From: Mytilisepta virgata
Taxonomy: Eukaryota > Mollusca > Bivalvia > Mytilida > Mytilidae
DNA length: 64,000 bases
Direction: 5' to 3'
Assembly (NCBI GenBank): GCA_028015205.1
Contig: CM051517.1
Coordinates: forward strand, 45,023,135 to 45,087,134
The notes below the pieces were generated by a model. The model had not been told where the DNA came from. It saw only the letters and a program-made list of their open reading frames with translations, and made no database searches. A program made the position numbers and the translations under genes. This document shows positions 35,282-47,043 of this stretch, in pieces; the first letter of the stretch is position 1, and every line of letters starts with the position of its first letter.

Positions 35282-35314
35282 CCCCCCCCCCCCCCCAAAA
35301 AAAAAAAAAAAAAA
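35282..35314 (+). repeat. C15-A18 homopolymer pair
   Basis: Fifteen cytosines followed directly by eighteen adenines. A perfect 18-bp palindrome AAGTCGAAATTTCGACTT follows at 35328-35345. Confidence 0.97.
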
Positions 35315-36089
35315 CAGTAAAAAATACAAGTCGAAATTTCGACTTCGAACTCGAATATAAAATGACTTCTACGAGTCGATATAACGACTTAGAAACTCGA
35401 AATCATGGAGAAGTTGCGAATTGCAGGATGTAATCCTATACTAATGTTATGGAGGTACGACCCCTATATTTATTTCCTATTTGGAACCCCCAATGAACAC
35501 CTATTTGAAAAATAAATAAAGCCATGTTGCACAACTACAGTGTATACCAAGTATGTTGTATATCAAATAGGGAAAAAATGCAATATAAGGTTCAACACTT
35601 TCACTCCTTATTCTGAAGAATCTCTGCAAGTTTGGTTTGTTTCTGTCGGGTCCAATATGTAAATCATTTAAGTTAATCATGATTATGGCCTTTGGTCAAG
35701 TTGGCTAAAAACCCTTTTTTAAAAATAAATATCTTCTTCATTAGATCATATATATATATCATAGAAGATATACAAAATGTATCGACTATACCAAATAAAT
35801 TGCACAGAATAGTTTCTTATTTATAGGAAACTATTAGTATACCGAATATAGTTTACGTACTGCATGCTTTCTGGTACTTTAAATAGCTCTTTGAAACTAA
35901 GCTTTTCCCCCATCATGTAGCTGAATAATTGCATAATTAGCGTTTTACAATGATGTGTCAAAATCATCCTATCGACACATATAGAAAACAGTTATCCTTC
36001 GCATATCTACAATTGTGAACAATAAAATTGTTTTCATTTAATTCACTTTTGATTGAGATATTACAAAAACTATATTATTCTGAAGCTTA

Positions 36090-36346
36090 GGGGACGACCA
36101 CCCATTTGATTTCCTGGTGGCAGAAGGATTTTGAAAATAAATAACCTGACCTGGGAAGAAATGAAAATAAATAACTTTGCACAAGACAGGCTGAAAATTA
36201 ATATTCTGCATCACAAAATTCAGGATAAATCAGGATAAAATGTATACAAAAGTTCCGCGCGGAAGAAAAATACGGATGCATAGCAATTGGTGAAAATAAA
36301 TATAGAAACAAATCCCCCCCCCCTAGAATATCAAATGGTCGTCCCC
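36090..36346. mobile_element. 257-bp MITE with TTA duplication
   Basis: Inverted ends GGGGACGACC... (36090) and ...GGTCGTCCCC (36346), extended by (C)ATTTGATTTCCT / AGAATATCAAATG. TTA flanks both sides (36087-36089, 36347-36349), the Harbinger-type 3-bp duplication. The interior has repeated GAAAATAAATAA blocks and a C12 run. I recognise the GGGGACGACCATTTGAT terminus as a common bivalve MITE. It is nested in the 34316-37057 element. Confidence 0.85.
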
Positions 36347-36488
36347 TTAGGTATGTAATCCGTTGGTGAGATGGTGAAAGATGACGCGTTCGGATAAATG
36401 ACGTAATGGTCATTAATTCATGACGTCATAATGATTATGTCATAAATTGTGTGAATAGGCAATCACGGAGAATCGTTGAGTTCCATTT

Positions 36489-36801
36489 TAGCTCATCTGT
36501 CCCAAAGGGTCATATAACCTATTGCCATTAGTTTGCGCCCCTCGTTAGCCTTCGTCATCATCGTCCGACTGTCCACATTTCATATTTTAATCTTCTTGTT
36601 TGAAATAACCGGGCCAGTTGGAACCATAATTTGGTAGAATGGTCCTTGGAAACGGGTTTTGAAATATCATTAGGATTCATATGACAAATATTATCGAGGC
36701 ATTTTGTCATTTGTTAAATTTTTCAGTTGGGAAGTTGTCTCCTTTTCTTGGCTACTGTGAATCAGATGAGCAATTACCGGCTCCTGGGAGTCTCTGGTTA
36801 A
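36489..36801 (+). repeat. family A-type repeat, copy 3 (short)
   Basis: Begins TTTAGCTCATCTGTCCCAAA with a GACCC/GGGTC-type hairpin and ends GATGAGCAATTACCGGCTCC with a terminal hairpin GGCTCC/GGAGTC near 36779-36792. These are the two diagnostic ends of family A, with most of the body deleted or replaced. Confidence 0.6.
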
Positions 36802-37208
36802 AAGTTATTAACACATCGCTAATCATTAATTCAATTATATCATATTTTTTTTAAATTTTGATAAGGTAATTGCCGATTACACGCAGTACAGATAATATTT
36901 CGGACGTTTCTAAACATATCAAAAGCACCTGTTCAAATCTGTTCAAAATCGAATGGAAAATCGTATCGTGTGAACAGAACGCTGTACGATTTACCTGGGC
37001 GACGGTATTAAATCGGATGGAAAATCGAAAGAAAAATCGTATCGTGTAAACGCACCTTAAAACGTTGGGATTCCCTGTCATGACGTCATAGTAGAAAAGA
37101 AAATAACAGACGAAAAAATTTTGAACAATCAAATGACGATATTCAATTATATATTATAGGATTAAATACGATTTTGTATGAGTTTATCGATGTGCAAACT
37201 CGGACGAC

Positions 37209-37262
37209 TCACTCACAAACTAAATAAAGTCCGAAAGACTTTATGTTGAGTTTGTGAGTGAA
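37209..37262. repeat. hairpin, arms about 24 bp
   Basis: TCACTCACAAACT...ATAAAGTC is followed by CGAA and the reverse complement GACTTTAT...AGTTTGTGAGTGA. It is a compact stem with a tetraloop and no coding content. Confidence 0.8.
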
Positions 37263-37391
37263 AAGTAATATATGATGAATTAATAAGTACGTCCATAAAA
37301 AAATCAAAACAATTAAAATAAACAGGTATCCAAACTCTGCTAAGGGCTACCTCTGCATCAAAAGGAAGAGCCTTACAAATGTCTGGTAATT

Positions 37392-37526
37392 TTTGTCAAA
37401 TTTTGAACGGAAAATATAAAGCCATTTGAGTAATGAATCATGCCAGGACAAAAGTTCTGGCTACGGGCTGATAATGCCCTCGAATGTAAGTAATGAAACA
37501 AGTTTTTCCGTCCAAAATTTGTCAAA
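37392..37526. mobile_element. foldback MITE
   Basis: The outer arms TTTGTCAAATTTTGAACGGA (37393) and TTCCGTCCAAAATTTGTCAA (37505) are inverted matches over about 23 bp. The interior holds GGCTACGGGCTGATAATGCC, similar to the interior of the foldback at 61937-62067, so the two may be related. Confidence 0.65.
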
Positions 37527-37995
37527 CCCTGTAAAATTTTAATTTCGTTCGTTCGCAGGTAATTTTATTTTCCATTCATCTATTGGGGGTTAGAACTTTT
37601 ATTCACCGTTATTTTGACCAAATATTGCTTTGTTCCCTACCTATTCGTCCTTTTTTCACAGCAGACTTCCTTTGTGTTTTTAAAATTTACCACTGCGGTG
37701 TCCACTTCCGGTTACACACAATAAAGTTGACAATAAAATATTTCCGTAAAAGGAATCAAAAGATTTTCGTCCGGTAGCATGGAGCTTACACAAAAACAGC
37801 ATGTATCGCAGTTGGCGAAAAATGATGATAATTTTATTACGGGCCAGTGTGGCACAGTTGAATCCTATTTAATGGTCTCTCAACAAAAGTTTGTAATGTG
37901 AAATTATTCAGTTAATGCATATTTTTAGTTATTGAACAAAAACAAATTTCTGGATGAGGGACAAATGCATGGACGAAAGCGAGTCAAATCGTCAG

Positions 37996-38395
37996 TTAAC
38001 ATAATGACGTGAAGTCTAAGATAGAGGAGTTTATGTTCTCTCCTGTGTTAGAGGGTCCATATTGGTTTAATGTGGGCTTAGAATTAAGTCCATTTCTTAC
38101 CCCACTCTGCTGATTAGAATTAATAAATACTGGATTGATACTGTTGTCCTTTCCTATCGTCAGTTGACATAATGACGTGATTTGTACTCCCGGTCTGAAA
38201 CTGTCTTTCACTCGCAGCGCACGAACTTTGTTTTTCCGTGTTGCCCGCATATTTTTTGCAAAATTGAACACTATTATATTTTGTACAAATTCTGGCTCAA
38301 ATTGTTTTTTACAACCCTTCTTGGCCGTATTATTTTGGTCTTTGGTCTTTTCAGTGTCCAGTGATCTTTCATGTACTGGTTGTGGTTCATAAGGC
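37996..38395 (-). CDS. unrecognised open frame, possible exon or element remnant
   Basis: The minus-strand frame runs through 147 codons, but its first 15 codons lie in the family A repeat, so the supported part is about 38395-37996. It contains EFVQNIIVFNFAKNMRATRK, NKVRALRVKDSFRPGVQITS and NQYGPSNTGENINSSILDFT. Composition is protein-like and not driven by AT content. The word for TSLCQLT occurs twice (at about 38157-38177, and near the stop), a direct repeat about 170 bp apart. No domain recognised and no confirmed start. It could be part of a mobile element whose flank was colonised by the repeat. Confidence 0.25.
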
Positions 38396-38925
38396 TGTAA
38401 AATTATAACTCTGACTTGAAAATAATCTTTGAAGGGCAAAAACTCCTATAAGGTGTCAATTGACGATTTTGATCATGGTGACTTATTTGTAGATCTTGCT
38501 TTGCTGAACATGTTTGCTGTTTACAGTTTGTCTTTATCTTAAATATAATATTAAAGATAACAACCTTAAATTGCAAAATTTTCTTAAAATTAATAATTCA
38601 GTGGAAATAACTCAACAAAGGGTTCACCGATTCATCTGAAAATTTCATAGCAGGTACATCTTGACCTGATGAACATTTTTACCCTCATATCAGCCAAAAA
38701 CTGCTGTTTACCTCCTTTGTTCTATTTCTAGCCATGGTGGCCACGTTTCTTTACGGACAAGAAAGTAAAACGCAAAATTTATTCTTGATACCCTAAGGAT
38801 CATTCAGACTAATTATGGCTGTAATTAGTTCAGTGGTTTCAGAGAGAAAAGTTTACAACGGACGACGGACGCCAAGTGATTGCAAAAGCTAACATGCCCT
38901 TTCAGGACAGGTGAGCTAAAAAGTG
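38395..38925 (-). repeat. family A repeat, copy 4
   Basis: The minus strand begins AGCTCACCTGTCCTGAAAGG with GCATGTTAGCTTTTGCAATC, then GGCGTCCGTCGTCCGTTGTA and ATGGTGGCCACGTTTC in reverse order, and GTTCAGCAAAGCAAGATCTA. These are the same blocks in the same order as copy 1 at 22835. It is truncated inside the body near 38395. Confidence 0.75.
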
Positions 38926-39754
38926 ATCGATCGTTATGTTGTTATTGTCTCATTATTTGAAAAAATGTCAACGAGCTTATACGTGCGAAAAACATCTATA
39001 CTGGTGAATGCTGTGTATAGAATCCTTCGCCCTTCCCCATAAAATCAAATGGTTGCTTCCTAAACATGCAATATATCTGAACACGCCTTTGGTATCTATT
39101 TGTAAATTTGTTCCCAAATGTAATCTTTATTACAGTTGATTAAGACACAATTCAGCTTTGCTTATTTTTTTTATCGGTTTATTAATAATATCATTGTATA
39201 CCTTACATTTAAATTTGCAGCTTAATTAACCACACGTCAAAAGCAGCCAAATGCTGAAAAGGATTAATTAGGTATTAATTTCAACATGGATATTCGATTA
39301 AACTGCAGCCAATACCAGAGATAAAATATGATTTATTTATTCCAATTTCATAATACTGTCTGTTTTATGTAATAAATTGCTTAAAAGATTAAAGATATAA
39401 ACATAAATTTTACACTTAGATAGTCATCGGTTCTCCGTGTTAAGGCTGTTTTTAGAAATAAAGTTTTAGATTGAATTACATCTAATATATAATTTTAGGA
39501 TACATTCATCCTCCCGACTAAAATAAATGAGAGAATAAAAAATAAAAACGCATTTCTATTTTGTAACATAGTCACAGTGATTCCAGATGGAATGCAACAT
39601 CCCCTTGAGGAGTATATAAATCATACTCAAAATTATTCTTTTATCATTTTTTATAGTTGATAAAATTGGATCTATTACACATGTACTGTACATAAATGTT
39701 TTTAGATTTCTTGGCTGATTCTGGAATTTAAAAACACTTCTTTTAATAACTGTC
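38926..39754. other. intergenic with one MITE end
   Basis: ATAAAATCAAATGGTTGCTT followed by CCTAA near 39042-39065 resembles a solo terminus of the GGGGACGACC MITE family. Otherwise AT-rich and featureless. Confidence 0.35.
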
Positions 39755-40310
39755 CCTTCTTGACTAGCAATATACTAGCATCGACTGTATATGGCGTATA
39801 CGTTTCTCAGCTTATCCGACATAAAACGACATGCGTGAGTTACCATGACTTTCGACAAAGAGGATTACTGCTGTCGCAAAAGCTGCTTAACGAGGGTTTT
39901 ATCAGGGATAAGTTGATGTCATCACTTAGGAAATTTTACAGTCGTCATCACAAATTGATTGATAGTTACATTGTTCCAATATCGTAGTTGATGTTGGAAC
40001 TGTTCCCACTGTCATAAAATTTCACGTACCTCCACCGGATTGACTTTGTTGAACTTCACGACGGGTGCCGTATACGGAGAAGGAACAGCTTACCTTTTCG
40101 GAATACCTGACTTCACCCCTTGTTTTTATGGGAGTTCGTGTTGTTCATTGTGTTTTATTTTTCAGTGTTTATTTGTTGTGCTTTTGGTTGTTTTGTCTCC
40201 CCTAGTGGATTGCGTTTTTTTATTTGCTTCTTAGGTATATTTGTCGTCGTTCTACAGTTCAGAGTTCCCTTCATTAACACTGTTTCACTTTTTTGGTATA
40301 TGCATTTTAG
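39755..40310 (+). mobile_element. retroelement fragment R3
   Basis: From 39762 the plus strand encodes SNILASTVYGVYVSQLIRHK, then LLLSQKLLNEGFIRDKLMSS and LRKFYSRHHKLIDSYIVPIS, ending in a stop at 39985-39987. This is the C-terminal end of the reverse-transcriptase-type family seen at five other places here, and this copy has the best preserved coding end. The 3' tail follows: GGAACAGCTTACCTTTTCGG, GGGAGTTCGTGTTGTTCATT, CTTAGGTATATTTGTCG. No upstream RT domain is attached. The frames at 40040-40317 belong to the tail, not to genes. Confidence 0.8.
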
Positions 40311-40444
40311 TATTTAATTTCGGTTAGAAGGGTATAATTTCATGTAGAGAACACGCTGTCCTTAGATTAACTCCTCAATTTGACCTTTGAAAAATTTGAA
40401 TACGAATGATTTATTTTTTGTAGCTTTCGATGGCAAACACTTAA

Positions 40445-40832
40445 GGATGCTCGCTGCTCATGGTTTGGTCTTTTTGTCAGATTTTCGGAATCCTCGGGTT
40501 TTATCCATGTATTAAACATGAAATATTTTGCCCATGAACCCCCACTTTTTTTTATAATTCAATCATATATACCTTAAAATGGTATTTGACAAAATGTTTT
40601 GAAATCCTTTTTATTTTTTCATACATTTTTGAGAGACTGAAGTTGTCAATGCAAAGACAAGAAAAATACAGAGAAAACTCATTTCCTGCAAATGTTCAAG
40701 GCCTTACAGCTCTAAAATGAGCACATGAACCTATATTTTTTTCTTGCTTATTTGTTTACTATTCATATGTTCTCTCAAACAAAAACCCCTATTTCAAATC
40801 CTATTTATTTCCTATTAGACCAGCAACCATCC
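40445..40832. mobile_element. 388-bp MITE with TTAA duplication
   Basis: Inverted ends GGATGCTCGCTGCTC (left) and, in reverse complement, GGATGGTTGCTGGTC (right) match at 12 of 15 positions. Both ends are flanked by TTAA (40441-40444, 40833-40836). TTAA duplications are typical of piggyBac and Kolobok-type elements. The interior, including TTTGCCCATGAACCCCCACT, is a sequence I recognise as repeated in mussel DNA. It has no coding capacity. Confidence 0.8.
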
Positions 40833-40836
40833 TTAA

Positions 40837-42460
40837 AATCCCCAAAATAGTAGAAAATGAGGAGCAAATTCCTCCAAATATTCCCAAGATGAGCTTAAAT
40901 AGTTTCCAAAAACCTGATAATTTGATAAGGGTACAGTGTTTCCCACACAGAATAAACATTTTGAGCACATTTCATAGTTACTGTTCACTTTGTAAATTTT
41001 GTCGAATGCTAAGAAGCCTTTTATTTGAAACAGAAACGGATTTTCAGTTTTCTATATTGAGATTTGAGTAACGAATGACGCAACAGCAGAAGTAATCAAG
41101 AAGTAAACAAATTTCAAATTTGAATATAGATTGAAATTTCAGCAAAAATGGTACTTATGACTATTTTACTATAGCTAATGTCGTCAATTACGAAAAAAAA
41201 AAAGATTGAAGAATCCTACTCTAAGTTGAAATTTAAATTCAGACTCTCAGACTGGTTTTTAGGCTTTGATACACTGGAAATACAAATTAATTTCATAACT
41301 CAAACATGATATGCCAAAGAAGAAATGTACAGTAACCAATTACTAAGTCTTTAGAAGTTAAAGAAAGTATCATGACATAAATACTCCTGGAATAGTATCT
41401 TTAAATCAATTAATGCCTTTTACTTATTAGACAAATGGACTGAACCTTAGTTTACAGAGAAAAACTATCATAGATATGGATTTTCGTCATTAGATTCCAT
41501 TATCTGTGCATACATTTTATGAAAATCTCATTAACAGATATCAATATGCATTGAAAATAATTGGACCCTTTTTATCTCGATCATCGAAATTTATGCATCA
41601 ATAAACAGTATCAAAATATCATTTTTGATAAATTATTGGAAATCATGAAGTAGAAAATTATTAAGTGTGTGTCTCCTATGAATCAATATCGTCAAATTAA
41701 TACATGACCTACGGTCAGACATGACCATAACTCATTCATCATGTTCTGGAATGCACAGACTCTAGACACAGATAAAGGGGATGGTTTTAACTGTAGGAAT
41801 ATGCAAGGAATTTCAGGAAGTATTAAGGTAGTTACATAGACCTATATGTATAGATATGTACACAAGATACTAACAAAGTGCAAAACTCAAATTAAAATCA
41901 AATATACGTAGTTCACAAAGGAAGGAAACATATCGATTGACCTGAAATAAAAGAGACCGTTTAGAGGAAGCCTAATGCATTGGTAGACGTATATTCCTAA
42001 GCACTGTGAATCACTGTATTTACAGGTATTTTGAATGAATTAATTCAAAACCTTAATGTAAAAAAGGGACAAAAGCTTGCAAAAAGTGGGAGTGTCTTTA
42101 TATGTGGTTGCTTGAGTATTGTTCTATTAGATAGCTCTTATATTAAAAGTATTTATCAAAATGTCAGTTTTCGACTCAACATCTTCACAATGGTTGTTTA
42201 CGTTTCATTTTCTATTTACATCAAAGCTAGAAAAGCTATTTACTTTGATTGTCTCTTTACATTTATTCCATGATGTATTGAAAACCTGTCACATTTAACG
42301 CTTTTAACGTCCAATATTTTCAATCTGGGAGCTGTTCAGACTGATTAACTTAAATACTATGTTTCAGCAATTTCACTTTATAGTATTCTGGTCTGTTTAC
42401 CTTACTAGTTCCCTCATATCATATTTATGTAGAAATTCATTTGACGCCTTTCTGTCTAGT

Positions 42461-42464
<4 letters not shown>
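40837..42464. other. intergenic, nothing recognised
   Basis: AT-rich, with no supported gene or named repeat. Confidence 0.4.

Positions 42465-42512
<48 letters not shown>
42465..42512. repeat. (TA)24 microsatellite
   Basis: Uninterrupted TA dinucleotide run. The IYIYIY string in the overlapping frame is a translation artefact. Confidence 0.98.
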
Positions 42513-42514
<2 letters not shown>

Positions 42515-45500
42515 CTAACTTATAAGCCCAGCATATCCAGTGGTTGTTTATTTGTTACGAGTTTCCAATTTTTTTTTGTTTTATTACATGTGAGACATGA
42601 TTTGTTGAATTATCAACATACATTTTAAGGATTCCGACTTTTATACCATGAATCTCTTGTACAAATACACTTTATTTCTACATGTACATGTATAACCATT
42701 TTTCTCTTCAAAAAGGTTTAGCGTTTTCAATAATGTCTACTTATTATTAAGAATCTAATCAAAAACAACTGCTTGAATTACATGACGAATTGTCAAAAAC
42801 GACAATCTCAAGTAAAAAATAATTTTTGGAGATAATTCTAATTGCGGAAGTGGACATGAAGATTTACTATAATTGTTTACCGTTGTGTATTTTTAGAACG
42901 AGTATAAGTACCTACATATATTTCTTCCGTAAATACTCGAATTTTTGGGTTACCTGTCCCTAGTTAATTCAATGAACAATGTCAACGAAGTTAAATCACG
43001 CCTGATTGGAAAAAAGGTATGACAAAATAATCCTGAATGGACGTCATAACAGTGGGAGATGGATGCAAGTGCAACGATGTTCAATGGGTCATCTCCCAGT
43101 GAAAATAGCCATTTACGGAAGAATTATAGGTCTTCTGACGTCAGATTTTATTATATAATTTGTATTAGATAATATTTAGTACACGTACAGTAAGACAATG
43201 GATGAAAGGGAAGTCCGGATCAACTATTTGAAAGTGCCAAAATTAAAGAAGAGTAAAAAATAATTTAGATAAAACTTTGGCCACCAACGGCTTAGAAAAT
43301 ACGCATTTGAAAGGATATTCTTTTAGTAAAAGTCAAAATTAATATATGATTTACGGTCTAAAGATATTGATGGTGGAAAAGGTAGAGAATATAAATGGAG
43401 AGATGAAACTAGGTTCCTTGCTATCCTACCTTCTAGGATGGAATTGAAAGTTAATGACTCTAATACGTTACAGACAGTTCCAAATAATATAAAACAAGAC
43501 AAGGAAGTGTTTGTCAGTGTGTAATACTTATCAAACATTGTATCAATCAGTTTACTATAACAAGCTTTACTGTCATTCCTATTAACATTCAAAAAAGATG
43601 TTGTTCACTAATATCGGGATTTTATGGTAGGAGTCAGTAATCCGACTTGAAGGTTAAAATACAAGAATAAATGAAGGCTTGTATCAAGAATAAAACTCTA
43701 TGAAGTACAAATAACGCTGAACATTTATAGGCCAGAAAAAGTGATCGGAACTCAATGTTTAACATGTATTTACCCATGTAATTATAATACAACCTACAGG
43801 GAAGTACAAATGTACAAGAGTATATTGTGTTTACAGTAACATATTGTATGTTCATCTCTTACACACTTCTGAAAATTTGCAAATATAACAAGAAACTTTG
43901 TTTACAAATGCACGAGCTGAATCGAAGGCAGAACCCTGAAATCAAAATGGCTCATTTCAGGGATAGGTGCATTTGTGTACACAGGTAGATGTACAAGTGT
44001 ATATGTGTTGTATAGTTATGATCCAGACGTGTATGAGACTTGCTCTGTTTAAAGTATCACTAAAAAGCTTAAACTCAATTGTTATGTTATCGAGGTTTTC
44101 AGGTGAAAAGCCGTGGCTGCAATGGTTTACATTATATGTTGTTTTTCCATAGATGACCTGATCTGCCTTAATGCTAAAAGTGCTAATATGGAATCAGAAG
44201 ATGGATATTTCAATGAATATAACAACTACATTCATTGCTGCCAGAAATGTAATTGGTATTCAGATACCATCTTATGTATTTGATGGAAATACTTGATACA
44301 TATACACGAACAACTGGAGAGAAGATGGTCCAATACTGAGACATTCAAATTTTACCTATAAACTTATATATTCAAGGTTTATCTGAAGAACAACCATTTT
44401 TGTGTTACATATTGTGAATATACATTTTTGTTAGTCCCATTTTTTTTTTCAAATGTTTTTGAAAAGCATTATTCTCGGACTCATGACCACTTACACACGT
44501 CACTTGTTTCAACCTCGTGCTGATGTTTTGGTCCATTGCAACATTCAATGACACCTACGACTAGTCATGCCATGAATTAATGAGAGAAAATTATTGTGTA
44601 ACTACAAAACAAATATGCCAATGCAACATTGTTGAATTGATATGACGTGGGTTCTTGTTGTCCTACCAGTAACGTGTCCTTATCACCTTCGTGATACGTT
44701 ACTGATACAGGCTTGTTTCATAACATATATCATTTTCTTGATGATCCAGGTTTAATTGACACTGACATACAAAATTGATGGACTACGTTCTTGTAAGACT
44801 GACGACGATTGAACCTATGACATTGACTGACGTGCTCATGGCCAGAACTGTGAAAGTTTTCTTTTTTCTGCCACTTTCGTAAATTTTATCTTGCAACAAA
44901 ATACTAGTAAATGGAAATGACTATAAGATCAAATCGAAAGAACTGACATATTCTTTAGAACTGCAACAAAGAGAACAAATTCTACCATCAAAATATTTAA
45001 AAACCCTCCAAAACTCACACTGTTCTAGGGGGATGTCTGGATGGGTTCATGATTTTTTATCCTCCTCGCAAGACAAAGAACAAATAATAAAGCAATGTTC
45101 GTTTTTTCTTAATCCACCATGTCATTTCTTTATCTAAATAGCAAACAAGAAAAAAATAGAACATAATAGCACAAAAACAATTAACTAGAGTATCTGAAAT
45201 AAGAACACTTACTGTTGATGTCCACACCAGACTTCTGGAAATAAGTATACCTAGATAATGAAAACTTACATATTTTGCAGATTGGCAAACAGTTATTTAC
45301 TGTACAGATATTTGTGCTTGGCCAATGACAATTTTAATTACAGGTATTAAAGTAATGATCATTTGACAGAGTCTCACACTATATAGTTTTAAACTATTCC
45401 AATGATATTTAAATATAGATGTTACATATGCAAGTGCAATTGTTGCATCCTTGTGCAAAACTGACTGGGCGTTTGTTTAAACATACATATCAAAATCAGT

Positions 45501-46166
45501 CTGTAATCTGTCCGATATCAGGTCCAAATACCACCTGTAACGTTATCCTTGAATCCGGTCAAGACTTCTGGAAGTAAACAAGAAAGACATTGTTATCATT
45601 AAAACTGTAAAAAATAATTAAGCAATGTACATGTATTAATTTATACTTAATGTACTTTATTGTGGTTTTTTCTCTGAAATCAATTAAACTTTCAGTTTCA
45701 AGTGTGAAGAATACGACAATTATCAAAAGGACATTTTCACTGAAGAGCAATTTGAAATTAAATTAAAAGCGAAAGTATAAAGACGATGGAAATGAATTTC
45801 AGATAACATCTATGACTTCAGATATAAAGGCGTCAGACAGCAATATGCATCACAATAAATCCTAATTTAATTTTCTTCTAAAATTACGGGAACAATCTTC
45901 TCATCTTAGAGAAGTAAAGTGTATCTTAAATAATCAACAAAAACACCAAAATCAATAGTAAAAATGAGATTAAAGTAGAAGCGAAATCCTTGTAAACAGG
46001 AACTGTGCATGATAGTGTTTATATATACCTTAATAAAACGTCTTCAATTGGTAGCTTTATGTTACCTAATAAAATAATTTAGTAGAAACTAAAACTATAA
46101 ACAGAATATGTACTTAAATGATCTGTTGAAAAGCTGCAAGTAGTACAGTATAAGGCATTGGGCAAA
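42513..46166. other. intergenic, nothing recognised
   Basis: About 3.6 kb of AT-rich sequence without a convincing exon, RNA or repeat. Open frames on both strands (43323-43592, 43634-43855, 45559-45750) are short and unremarkable. Confidence 0.35.
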
Positions 46167-46168
46167 TA

Positions 46169-47043
46169 CTGTGGATTCATTTATTTTCGTGGATACCAAT
46201 TTTCGTGGATAGAGAAAAAAAGGCATTTCGTGGGATACGTAAATTCGTGGATTGCTGGCTTAGAAAAAAATATAAAATGTTGTTGAAATACTGAAATTCG
46301 TGGCTTGGCACATCAGATATCATGAAAATACTGAGACAAAACGTGCCGATCACACTTTGATATTGTACAGTAAAGTACTGATTTTAAGCGCTTATAAAAC
46401 AAAAGTCTAACAAACAGATTCTTCAAATTTGTCATAAATTTAACAAGATTAACAAAATCCGTAATTATTTACTTGTTTGGTTAATCAGGTGTGAAATATG
46501 TATTGACATAATTGCAATCACGTGTCACCAAATACCTCGGGACATATACATACATATCTTTAATCCGATTACGACCGATAATGTCTGCTTTATTATCTTT
46601 TTACAAGATGTTTTTACTGTAATTTATGAGAAAGTCTGTATTGTTTAGGCATACATGTACTTAGGATTAATATTTTTCTTGAATGTTTGAATAAAAAAAC
46701 GGAAATGGATTCCGTGACAATTTACACAGTCAAGATATTTTTAAAGAAAATTGTTTGAGCATGTTGAGCGTTTATTTGTTACAAAAGACAAAATTACACG
46801 AAACACTATATCCTCTATGGATATTGCTGACTCATCATATGTCAGTATCCAAGTACATGCTGTAAAAACGCAATTGTTGAATGTTGTCTCGGATATGTAC
46901 ATCGAAACTCCGTGGTTTCAAACTTCAGTACATTTAATCTGAAGTAAAAATATTATTTTTTGTTGGATATTTAAATTCGTGGTTAACTGGAACCCACGAA
47001 AACCACGAAAATTGGTATACAACGAATATTAATGAATCCACAG
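46169..47043. mobile_element. 875-bp TIR element with TA duplication (Tc1/mariner-type MITE)
   Basis: The left end CTGTGGATTCATTTATTTTC and the right end in reverse complement, CTGTGGATTCATTAATATTC, continue imperfectly for about 80 bp (both contain ATACCAATTTTCGTGG and ATTCGTGG). TA flanks each end (46167-46168, 47044-47045). I recognise this terminus as a very common bivalve element. No transposase is present; the frame at 46751-46942 is not recognisable as coding. Confidence 0.85.

Larger units (their letters stand above)
34316..37057. mobile_element. PIF/Harbinger-like transposon, 2742 bp, with nested insertions
   Basis: Termini are inverted repeats: left AGGTGCGTTTACACGGTACG at 34316, and right, in reverse complement, AGGTGCGTTTACACGATACG ending at 37057, extending imperfectly over about 45 bp. 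Both sides are flanked by TAA (34313-34315, 37058-37060), the 3-bp TWA duplication of PIF/Harbinger. Inverted copies of the tip (ATCGTAYCGTGTGAAC-type) recur subterminally near 34390, 34490 and 36960, which suggests transposase binding sites. A MADF-like fragment sits at 34948-35154. No DDE transposase was seen. It hosts a MITE (36090-36346) and a family A repeat (36489-36801), so it is older than both. Confidence 0.8.

Noticed and set aside
40040..40317. Hydrophobic, cysteine-rich frames suggesting a membrane protein
   Set aside because: They are the T-rich 3' tail of retroelement R3; the antisense tail at 53325-53470 gives the same kind of frame.
42359..42628. 89-codon frame with IYIYIY run
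   Set aside because: Created by the TA microsatellite.
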